Under the pieces are notes generated by a model. It searched no databases. It saw nothing but the letters and a program-made list of their open reading frames with translations, and was not told the DNA's origin. Shown here one piece after another: positions 1 through 6,083 of a stretch of 28,647 bases of DNA. Source of the stretch: DASTYU01 sp035764655 (GTDB lineage Bacteria > Chloroflexota > Limnocylindria > Limnocylindrales > CSP1-4); assembly GCA_035764655.1 (NCBI GenBank), contig DASTYU010000020.1:1-28647 (forward strand), written 5' to 3'. The number at the start of each line of letters is the position of its first letter. Position 1 is the stretch's first letter. Position numbers and translations under genes: made by a program.

Positions 1-1241
1 CCCACTTCGAGCAGATGCTCTACGACAATGCGCAGCTCGCTCGGGTCTATGTGCATGCGTGGGCCCTCACCGGCGACGTGCGCTATCGGGCCGTCGCGGA
101 AAGCGCGCTCGACTACATGACGCGCGAGCTGACGACGTCCGATGGAGCCTTTGCGGCAAGCCAGGACGCCGATACGGAAGGCGTCGAAGGCTCGACGTTC
201 GTCTGGACTGCCGACGAGATCGCCGACGTCCTTGGCGACGACGCGGCCCTCTTCGCCGAGCACTACGAGGTAACGCCGCTCGGCAACTGGGAGGGCCGGA
301 CCATCCTGCGCCGGACGAGCCCGGAGGCGGGAGCGGCCATCGAGGGCCGCCTCGCGGCCGCCCGGAGCCGGTTGTTCGAACGGCGTCGAGGACGACCGCA
401 GCCCGCCCGCGACGACAAGGCGCTGGCCGCGTGGAACGGGCTGGCGATCGCGGCGTTCGCCGAGGCCGGACGGCTATTCGACGAGGACCGATATCGGGCC
501 GCTGCAACGCGGGCGGCAGAGGCGGTCGTCGGTGGGCTGCTCGAACCCGACGGCCGCCTGGGTCGGTCGTGGAAGGATGGCCGGGCGGTCGGCCAGGGCG
601 TCCTCGAGGACTACACGCACCTTGCCGAGGGCCTGCTGGCGCTGTACGAGGCGACCTTCGACGAGCGCTGGTTCACGACCGCTCGCTCGCTGATGGATCG
701 CGTGGTCGATCGGTTCGCGGACGCGGCCGGTGGGTTCTTCGATACGGCGGACGACCATGAGCGCCTCGTCACCCGGCCGAAGGACCTGCAGGACAACGCG
801 GTCCCGTCGGGCAACGCCATGGCCGCCACGGTGCTGCTGCGCCTCGCGGCGTGGACCGGGGAGGCCCGCTACCGGACAATCGCCGAGCGGGCGATCCGGA
901 CGGTGACGCCGTTCGCCGAGCGTTACCCGACCGCATTCGCGCAGTGGCTGTCGGCGATCGACTTCGCGCTCGCAGACGTGGTGGAGGTGGCGGTCGTCGG
1001 CGATCCGGGTGACGCTGCCACCCGGGCGTTACTGGAGCCGGTCACGAGCGGGTTCCGGCCGAGCCAGGTGCTGGCCGGGACAGCCGATCCTGCCGCCAGC
1101 GTGGTTCCCCTCCTGCGCGAGCGCGCGATGGTCGGCGGCGTGCCAACGGCGTACGTGTGCCGTGGCTTCGCCTGCCGCCTGCCCGTGACGGACGCGGCCG
1201 CCATGCGTGCGCAGCTGGAGGAGCCGGCGAGTGTCACCTGA
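1..1241 (+). CDS. YyaL/DUF255 thioredoxin-domain protein, C-terminal part (5' truncated)
   Basis: The frame is open from base 3, and its first residues read HFEQMLYDNAQL, the internal signature of the YyaL/SSP411 (spermatogenesis-associated protein 20-like) family. The gene therefore starts before the window, and the ATG at 15 is not its start. Family members have an N-terminal thioredoxin-like domain, which is missing here because it lies outside the window. They continue into an (alpha/alpha)6 glycosidase-like barrel, which is what is seen here. Supporting signatures are SQDADTEG, the LEDYTHLAEGLLALYEA segment, DNAVPSGNAMAA, and a C-terminal pair of cysteines in YVCRGFACRLPV that matches the family's usual CxxxxC ending. 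The biochemical role of the family is not established. The stop overlaps the start of the downstream GNAT gene, so the two are probably co-translated. Confidence 0.9.
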   Translation, partial: HFEQMLYDNAQLARVYVHAWALTGDVRYRAVAESALDYMTRELTTSDGAFAASQDADTEGVEGSTFVWTADEIADVLGDDAALFAEHYEVTPLGNWEGRTILRRTSPEAGAAIEGRLAAARSRLFERRRGRPQPARDDKALAAWNGLAIAAFAEAGRLFDEDRYRAAATRAAEAVVGGLLEPDGRLGRSWKDGRAVGQGVLEDYTHLAEGLLALYEATFDERWFTTARSLMDRVVDRFADAAGGFFDTADDHERLVTRPKDLQDNAVPSGNAMAATVLLRLAAWTGEARYRTIAERAIRTVTPFAERYPTAFAQWLSAIDFALADVVEVAVVGDPGDAATRALLEPVTSGFRPSQVLAGTADPAASVVPLLRERAMVGGVPTAYVCRGFACRLPVTDAAAMRAQLEEPASVT

Positions 1242-1755
1242 CAGGCGCGAAGCGCTTGCCACGGCCGCATTCACGATCCGGCCGATCCTGCCGTCCGACT
1301 ACCCCGCCGTCGCCCGGATCACGCTGGATGCGTACGAGGGCAACCGCGACCATCTCGATGACGGCTATCGGAATGAGCTGCAGGATGTCGCTGCGCGGGC
1401 GGGGGCGTGCCCGCTGCTCGTGGCCGTTGGGCAGGACGGCACGCTGCTCGGCGGCGTGACCTACGTGCCGGGGCCCGACAACCCGATGTCCGAGCTGGAG
1501 AAGGAGGGTGAGGCGGGGATCCGGATGCTCGCGGTCCACCCCTCCGCCCAGGGGCTTGGGGTCGGTCGCGCGTTGACACTCGCGTGCCTGGAGCGCGCCC
1601 GCCGCGAGGGCCGATCGGGCGTGGCGCTGTATACGCGTCCTGCCAACGTCCCGGCACAGCGTCTGTATGCGTCGCTGGGCTTCGAGCGCGACGCCGAACG
1701 GGATTGGCAGTACGCGCGGGGGCAGTGGCTGTGGGCCTACCAGCTCAGGTTCTGA
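1231..1755 (+). CDS. GNAT family N-acetyltransferase
   Basis: A 174-residue single-domain acetyltransferase that would move an acetyl group from acetyl-CoA to an unknown amine. The acetyl-CoA-binding motif A is clear in IRMLAVHPSAQGLGVGRAL (Q-G-L-G-V-G, the Q/RxxGxG/A loop). It is followed by the typical C-terminal NVPAQRLYASLGFE segment. I place the start at the GTG at 1231 because a strong Shine-Dalgarno GGAGGA (1217-1222) lies 8 nt upstream. An in-frame GTG at 1207 has no such site and would add residues outside the fold. The start lies inside the last codons of the YyaL gene, and the Nudix gene begins 5 nt after its stop, so the three look like one operon. The substrate cannot be told from sequence. 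Confidence 0.88.
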   Translation: MSPDRREALATAAFTIRPILPSDYPAVARITLDAYEGNRDHLDDGYRNELQDVAARAGACPLLVAVGQDGTLLGGVTYVPGPDNPMSELEKEGEAGIRMLAVHPSAQGLGVGRALTLACLERARREGRSGVALYTRPANVPAQRLYASLGFERDAERDWQYARGQWLWAYQLRF

Positions 1756-1760
1756 CGTCC

Positions 1761-2948
1761 ATGGCGGCCAAACCGGTCGTTCCCATCCCGGCGGCGACCG
1801 TGGTGGTCCTGCGCGAGGCGCCGGCCGGCATCGAAGTGCTGCTGACCCACCGTCCGACGACGATGGCCTTCGCCGCGGACATGCACGTGTTCCCGGGCGG
1901 TCGCGTGGATGCAGCGGATGGGGCGGACCGCGACGCCGCGATCTTGGTGGCAGCGATCCGCGAGCTGTGGGAGGAGAGCGGGATCCTGCTGGCCGACTCG
2001 ACGGCAGCGTCCAGCGACCTTGCTGCCGCGCGGGCCGCCCTCGTGGAGGGCTCAGCCGAGTTCGGCGCGCTCGCGAAACAGCTCGACCTCCGGTTACGGA
2101 CCGACCTGCTCCAGCCGTTGTCGCGGTGGGTGACGCCTCCGGGCTATCCGCGCCGCTTCGATGCCCGCTTCTTCGCCGCGGTGTTGCCCGCGGACGCGCC
2201 CGACCCAACCATCGCGAGCGGAGAAGTCGTGGCCCTCGAGTGGTTCCGACCCGCCGACGCGCTCGAGGCGATGGCCGACGGGCGGATCGGGATGTGGCTG
2301 CCGACGAGCTCGACGCTGCAGCAGCTGGAGCACCTCGCGGACCTGGCCGACCTCGCTCGCCTGGCGCCGGGCCCGCTCGGCGACGTCGTCGTCGACGAGC
2401 CCGCCGCCGATGTCGTTCGGGTGGTCATGCCGGCAGGCGGCGGCGTCGCCGGACAGCCGGTCAGTTCGTACCTCGTGGGCAATCGCCGCATCGTGCTGGT
2501 TGACCCCGGGGATCCCACCGGGCCGGCGCTCGAGCGCTGCCTGGAGATCGTCGACGAACGGGGTGGCCGGCTCGCGGGGATCGCGTTGACGCACGCCGAC
2601 CCGGACCACCACGCGGGGGCAGAGGGACTGGCGGAACGCCTGGGGATCCGCGTGCTCGCAGGCCCGGGTGCGGGACGACGCCTGCCATACGCCGTCATCG
2701 AGGTCGGCGAGCACGACGTGGTCCAGGTGGGCGACGTGCCGCTGCAGGTGATCCCCACGCCCGGTCCGCGGCCGGATCACCTCACGTTCGTCGACGCCAT
2801 CGGCGGTGTCGCCTTCACCGGTGACCTGGACGGGCGTCGCGGGGCGCGGATGATTCCCGGCCCCGCCGACGATGCCGCTTGGACATCGTCGCGTGCTCGC
2901 ATCGATGCGATCCAGCCGAGGGTCCGCCTCGCGGGCCATCCAGCCTGA
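1761..2948 (+). CDS. Nudix hydrolase fused to a metallo-beta-lactamase-fold domain
   Basis: A 395-residue two-domain protein. Residues about 8-185 are a Nudix domain: FPGGRVD (44-50) and, after an insertion, the core REUxEExGU as RELWEESGI (67-75). The spacing between GG and REL is longer than the canonical Nudix box, which is the pattern of NUDT19-like CoA/nucleotide diphosphatases. Residues about 205-395 are a metallo-beta-lactamase fold with SSYLVGNRRIVLVDPG, the metal motif H278-A-D280-P-D282-H283-H, a TGD segment and a terminal GH. The second His of the usual HxHxDH is Asp here. Such domains are typically hydrolases of thioesters or phosphodiesters, so a role in turnover of acyl-CoA or nucleotide derivatives is a reasonable inference. 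The ATG at 1761 is 5 nt after the GNAT stop; the Shine-Dalgarno is weak, consistent with coupling. Confidence 0.85.
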   Translation: MAAKPVVPIPAATVVVLREAPAGIEVLLTHRPTTMAFAADMHVFPGGRVDAADGADRDAAILVAAIRELWEESGILLADSTAASSDLAAARAALVEGSAEFGALAKQLDLRLRTDLLQPLSRWVTPPGYPRRFDARFFAAVLPADAPDPTIASGEVVALEWFRPADALEAMADGRIGMWLPTSSTLQQLEHLADLADLARLAPGPLGDVVVDEPAADVVRVVMPAGGGVAGQPVSSYLVGNRRIVLVDPGDPTGPALERCLEIVDERGGRLAGIALTHADPDHHAGAEGLAERLGIRVLAGPGAGRRLPYAVIEVGEHDVVQVGDVPLQVIPTPGPRPDHLTFVDAIGGVAFTGDLDGRRGARMIPGPADDAAWTSSRARIDAIQPRVRLAGHPA

Positions 2949-2952
2949 CACG

Positions 2953-2958
2953 TACAGT
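2953..2958 (+). promoter_or_regulatory. -10 hexamer TACAGT, leaderless spacing
   Basis: TACAGT ends 6 nt before the ATG at 2965, so the predicted transcript starts at or next to the start codon. No Shine-Dalgarno sequence precedes that ATG. No convincing -35 box is visible, and the site lies just after the Nudix-MBL stop codon. Confidence 0.45.
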
Positions 2959-2964
2959 CCGCCC

Positions 2965-3879
2965 ATGAACCAGGAGTGGGTCGAGCCACGGGGACCGCAG
3001 CTGCCGGCCGCGGTGACCCGGGTTCCGCTTGGAGTCTGGCCGTTCATCGCCCTTGCCCTGCTCGAGGCGTTCGGCCAGTGGGATCAGATCCGATCGCTTC
3101 AGATTGGGCATCCGGTCGACGCCGCCGAGGCCGTGATCGGCGCCATCGGAGGGCTCGCCGTGCCGCTCATCGGGGCGGCGCTGTTCCTCCGCCACCCGTC
3201 CGCGCATCGGATCATGCCGGCGATCACGCTCGGGGTCGTGCTCCTTGCCGCGTTGACCCTCGTGGACGCCCTTCGCGACGTCGTGCTTGAAGGGATCGTC
3301 CAGTCAGACGTCGACGTCGAGACGGCGACGCTGGCGAGCACGGGCTACTCGATCATCCAGGCGCTCATCCGCGTGTTCGCCGTGACCTACATCGCCATCG
3401 GCCTCGATGATGCACGGCAGTTCGAGGACCGCACCGGGGCGTCCGGCGTCCGCAGCCTGCTGCTCCTCGCAGCGCTTCTCGCGCCCGCGATCACCGCGTT
3501 CGTCGTCTGGCCGTGGCCGCAGGAGCACGTCGTGACGACACTGCTCAGCCTGGCCGCGCAGGTGGCCACCAATCTCGCCTGGACGTACCTCGCGTGGATC
3601 GCCGTTCGGGGCTGGGCCGCCGGTGAACAGCCCCATGTCGCCTGGGGGCTCACCGCCATCGTCGCTGCGGGCAACGTGCTTGTGACGATGCTCGCGGCCG
3701 TGCTGAACCTGGTCGTGTGGGTGATCGGACCGACGGAGAGCCAGGTGCCCGCGGTGTTCGAGGTCTACCGGCTGCTGCTGGGCGTCCTGGCGGTGCTATG
3801 GGTCCTGCTGCTGGTGGCGTTCTGGCTCGGACTGCCGTCCGAAGGCGGCCTGGAGCCGGACGTGGAGCAGGTGACGTAG
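2965..3879 (+). CDS. Multi-pass membrane protein of unknown function
   Basis: A 304-residue protein with no family I recognise. About seven to eight hydrophobic segments are visible, including AVIGAIGGLAVPLIGAALFL, ITLGVVLLAALTLV, IIQALIRVFAVTYIAIGL, LLLLAALLAPAITAFVV, the stretch around VATNLAWTYLAWIAV, IVAAGNVLVTMLAAVLNLVVWVI, and a final LLLGVLAVLWVLLLVAFWLGL. It ends in a short acidic tail, and the first 15-20 residues are polar. The loops are short and no catalytic or transport motif stands out. A -10-like hexamer at leaderless distance suggests it has its own promoter although it directly follows the Nudix-MBL gene. It is convergent with the small zinc-ribbon gene, 31 nt away. Confidence 0.8.
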   Translation: MNQEWVEPRGPQLPAAVTRVPLGVWPFIALALLEAFGQWDQIRSLQIGHPVDAAEAVIGAIGGLAVPLIGAALFLRHPSAHRIMPAITLGVVLLAALTLVDALRDVVLEGIVQSDVDVETATLASTGYSIIQALIRVFAVTYIAIGLDDARQFEDRTGASGVRSLLLLAALLAPAITAFVVWPWPQEHVVTTLLSLAAQVATNLAWTYLAWIAVRGWAAGEQPHVAWGLTAIVAAGNVLVTMLAAVLNLVVWVIGPTESQVPAVFEVYRLLLGVLAVLWVLLLVAFWLGLPSEGGLEPDVEQVT

Positions 3880-3910
3880 ATCGCCCACGATCAGCGCGAT
3901 CCGGCAGCCT

Positions 3911-4111
3911 TCAGTCGAAGTCGAAGAGGCCGCGTCCTGCGGAGAACTGGAGGACCAGTCCGCAGCGCTGGCAGATCATGAGCACGAGCTTGTGCGACGT
4001 GATGCCCCAGCGCGAGTCCATCCGTCCCTGCTGCTGTTCGAACTCCCTGCCGTCACACAGCGGGCAGCGGAGCACCGGCTTTGACTTCTGTTCTGCTTCC
4101 TCCCAGGTCAT
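3911..4111 (-). CDS. Small zinc-ribbon protein
   Basis: A 66-residue protein with two Cys pairs, CPLC near residue 16 and CQRC near residue 48, forming a four-Cys zinc ribbon. It ends in the acidic and aromatic GLFDFD tail. The region between the knuckles is short and contains DSRWGITSHKL. I recall similar small uncharacterised ribbon proteins in high-GC bacteria but can give no function. The ATG at 4111 is preceded by GGGAGG with a 7-nt spacer, a good Shine-Dalgarno and the best argument that this short gene is real. It follows the DNA glycosylase gene on the same strand after 77 nt and may be the last gene of the tatA transcript or have its own promoter. Confidence 0.75.
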   Translation of the reverse strand: MTWEEAEQKSKPVLRCPLCDGREFEQQQGRMDSRWGITSHKLVLMICQRCGLVLQFSAGRGLFDFD

Positions 4112-4122
4112 GACAGCGCCTC

Positions 4123-4149
4123 CCGATCGGTGTTGTGCACCACGATCGG
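4123..4149. repeat. 7-bp inverted repeat at the ribosome-binding site of the zinc-ribbon gene
   Basis: CCGATCG (4123-4129) and CGATCGG (4143-4149) are perfect inverted arms around a 13-nt loop that itself contains the palindrome GTGCAC. On the minus strand the 3' arm runs straight into the GGGAGG ribosome-binding site of the small zinc-ribbon gene. A hairpin or bound protein here could therefore affect its translation. This effect is inference. Confidence 0.4.
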
Positions 4150-4188
4150 TTCGGTACGGATGGCGTCAAGATCCGTTCGGCCCACCGG

Positions 4189-4785
4189 TCACGGCCGATC
4201 GTGGGGCAGTGCCGCAGACAGGTTGCGCAGGAAGTTGAGGCCCTCGTCGACCTCCTCGGTCGACGCGTAGGTGCCCGGCATCAGGAAGCACGGCCGGCCA
4301 GCGAGCGCCACGCCGTCGAGCTGTCCCCACGACTCGGCCAGCGGACGGCCGGCGCAGGCAACGCCGGCGCGCTTGTCGATGAAAACGACCGCGGCAGGAC
4401 GCCAGATCGCGACCTTCTGCCACAGCGGTCCCACGCCCGATCGAAGCTCGGCGTCCGACGGGTCGTCGCCCCGGGCCGGCGTCTTCAGGAGGTCCGTGAT
4501 GCCGTGCCCGACCGCCACCAGCGCGTCGTCGGCGCCCTCGACGGCGGTCCCGGCCGGCAGCAGCGTGGCCAGCATCAGCCGCCGCCAGAACGTCCGCCCG
4601 AGCTTGCCCTGCTGGTAATGGCCCGCCTCCACGCTCTCGGGCGACGGGCTGAGTCCGACGAACAGCAGGTGATCGCGCAGCGGCGGCAGGTCCACGAGGG
4701 TGCGCACGTCCCGCCCAGCGAGCGACACCGTCGCGGCGTGGTTTCCCGGTCCGGGCCGGCGGAGCAGGGCGGCGAGGTCAGCCAA
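4189..4785 (-). CDS. Mug/TDG-like uracil (mismatch) DNA glycosylase
   Basis: A protein of about 198 residues of the uracil-DNA glycosylase superfamily, which removes uracil or mismatched bases from DNA as the first step of base excision repair. The recognisable core begins LLFVGLSPSPESVEAGHYQQGKLGRTFWRRL, which aligns with the LFVGINPG...GHYFAG..NRFWRLL region of Mug/TDG-type enzymes. GITDLLKTPARGDD follows, and a C-terminal FLMPGTYAS replaces the usual VLPSPS motif. No ATG exists near the domain start, and extending upstream only yields translation of the neighbouring oxidoreductase in the wrong frame. I choose TTG at 4785, which overlaps the end of that gene by 8 nt and has a purine-rich GGGGAAGAGG 12 nt upstream. 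The start is uncertain. It is likely translationally coupled to the LLM oxidoreductase. Confidence 0.8.
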   Translation of the reverse strand: MADLAALLRRPGPGNHAATVSLAGRDVRTLVDLPPLRDHLLFVGLSPSPESVEAGHYQQGKLGRTFWRRLMLATLLPAGTAVEGADDALVAVGHGITDLLKTPARGDDPSDAELRSGVGPLWQKVAIWRPAAVVFIDKRAGVACAGRPLAESWGQLDGVALAGRPCFLMPGTYASTEEVDEGLNFLRNLSAALPHDRP

Positions 4786-5809
4786 GCAAGGCCCGGACCT
4801 CTTCCCCGAAGATCCGCATCGTCTCGCGCTGGATGCCCGGGTCAAGGCCGGGGAAGTATGCCCGCGCGATGAAGTGGCCATTCGGCCCGAGCACATTGCG
4901 GTACTCGGCGATCTGTTCGGCAACCTGTTCGGGCGTGCCCACGATCGAGCGCTTGAGGAGGGACGCCTCGGTCTCGGCAGTGAGGGCCGGCGGCAGCCGC
5001 CGGTCGCGGGAGCCATAGGCATCGTCCATGTCCGCGTACTTCCAGGTCATGTAGTGGGCGTAGTCGCGCACCACCGACCAGGCGTCGCCATCGCGCCAGG
5101 TGAAGGTGGGCCGGTGGACGGCGATGGAGACCCCCGACGGGTCGCGCCCTGCGGCTTCTGCGCCCCGGCGGACGAGCGCCACGCGTTCGGCCATCGTCGC
5201 CGCGCTCGCGCTGCTGGAGATGTAGCCGTCGGCGACGCGCCCGGCCCGCTCGATGGCGACCGGCGCGCCGGCACCGATCCAGATCGGCGGCCCGCCATCG
5301 CGTGCAGGCTTCGGGGTCACGCTGAAGCCGTGCTCGGGGTAGCGGTAGAGGCCCTCGGTGTCACCGGTCACGAGGCCGTCGCCCCACGCCTGTCGCAGCA
5401 CCTCGATGATCGCCTCGAGTCGGCGCCCCCTGTGTCCCTCGCCACCACCGAGGCCCACGAACTCCTCCGCACGCCAGCCGATGCCGAGCCCGAGAACCAG
5501 GCGACCGTTCGACAGGACGTCGAGCGTCGCGGCGTCCTCGGCGAGATGGAGGGGATCGAACATCGGCGCCAGGAGGACGCCGGTGCCCAGCGCGATGCGC
5601 TCCGTTCGCGCGGCGATCGCTGCGAGCACGGGCAGCTGCGACGGCATGTATCCGTCGTCGACGAAGTGATGCTCGCTGGTCCAGACCGACTCGAGACCGA
5701 TCCGCTCGGCTTCGACGGCGAGGTCGACGATCTCGCGATAGATCTCGACGTCGGAGCGCCGGTCGTTGGGGTGGTGCTGGGCCGTGAGCAGACCGTAGCC
5801 GAGGTGCAT
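4778..5809 (-). CDS. LLM class (F420-dependent type) oxidoreductase
   Basis: A 343-residue luciferase-like monooxygenase family TIM barrel. The first 100 residues carry the family pattern: MHLGYGLLTAQHH, EAERIGLESVWTSEHHF, LAAIAARTERIALGTGVLLAP, DPLHLAEDAATLDVLSNGRLVLGLGIGW. The C-terminal half has VGTPEQVAEQIAEY, typical of coenzyme F420- or FMN-dependent members of this superfamily. The substrate is not predictable, and F420 rather than FMN is an inference from the closeness to the actinobacterial/Chloroflexota LLM group. The gene starts 15 nt after tatA stops and overlaps the glycosylase gene by 8 nt, so it is the middle gene of a three-gene unit. Only a weak CAGGA precedes the ATG. Confidence 0.9.
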   Translation of the reverse strand: MHLGYGLLTAQHHPNDRRSDVEIYREIVDLAVEAERIGLESVWTSEHHFVDDGYMPSQLPVLAAIAARTERIALGTGVLLAPMFDPLHLAEDAATLDVLSNGRLVLGLGIGWRAEEFVGLGGGEGHRGRRLEAIIEVLRQAWGDGLVTGDTEGLYRYPEHGFSVTPKPARDGGPPIWIGAGAPVAIERAGRVADGYISSSASAATMAERVALVRRGAEAAGRDPSGVSIAVHRPTFTWRDGDAWSVVRDYAHYMTWKYADMDDAYGSRDRRLPPALTAETEASLLKRSIVGTPEQVAEQIAEYRNVLGPNGHFIARAYFPGLDPGIQRETMRIFGEEVRALLG

Positions 5810-5824
5810 GTCCTGCGGGGCGCG

Positions 5825-6031
5825 TCAGGCGGAGGGCCGGCTGTCGTCGTCGGTCGCGTCGGGTTCGTCGAGGCGCTTCTGGATCTCGCTCTGGGCCTTC
5901 GTCGCCTCGGTTCGCGCGCCACGGACTGCCTGGCCCAGCGCCTCGCCCCACTTGGGCAGCGTCTTGGGTCCGCGCAGGATGACGACGATGCCGAGGATGA
6001 TCAGGAGTACGACGATGATGTCGACCGGCAT
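5825..6031 (-). CDS. tatA: Sec-independent translocase subunit, TatA/TatE type
   Basis: A 68-residue protein: a short N-terminal membrane helix (PVDIIVVLLIILGIVVIL), a hinge with RGPKTLPKWGEALGQAV, then an amphipathic helix and a charged acidic tail. This is the TatA/B/E layout, which with TatC exports folded proteins across the cytoplasmic membrane. The usual FGP hinge reads RGP here, an odd substitution because the Phe is well conserved. No tatC is present in the window. I start at the ATG at 6031; an upstream extension (MAAGGRRYHHA) would put charged residues before the membrane helix. The ATG is preceded at leaderless distance by TACCAT and lacks a Shine-Dalgarno site. It heads a unit with the LLM oxidoreductase and DNA glycosylase genes. 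Confidence 0.83.
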   Translation of the reverse strand: MPVDIIVVLLIILGIVVILRGPKTLPKWGEALGQAVRGARTEATKAQSEIQKRLDEPDATDDDSRPSA

Positions 6032-6037
6032 GGCGTG

Positions 6038-6043
6038 ATGGTA
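6038..6043 (-). promoter_or_regulatory. -10 hexamer TACCAT, leaderless spacing (tatA unit)
   Basis: TACCAT on the minus strand is followed by six bases and then the tatA ATG. This places the predicted transcription start on the start codon itself. It faces a matching hexamer for the divergent deacetylase gene across 28 bp. Confidence 0.45.
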
Positions 6044-6071
6044 GCGCCTCCCGCCCGCGGCCAAGCCCGGC

Positions 6072-6077
6072 TATGGT
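6072..6077 (+). promoter_or_regulatory. -10 hexamer TATGGT, leaderless spacing (deacetylase fusion)
   Basis: TATGGT is separated from the ATG at 6084 by exactly six bases, so its last T sits at -7 if the A of ATG is +1. There is no Shine-Dalgarno sequence in between and no clear -35 box. Confidence 0.5.
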
Positions 6078-6083
6078 GCGCCG

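Noticed and set aside
4786..5022. N-terminal extension of the DNA glycosylase to an ATG at 5022
   Set aside because: The extension lies wholly inside the LLM oxidoreductase gene in another frame and is Ser/Arg/Pro-rich. The glycosylase domain begins after it.
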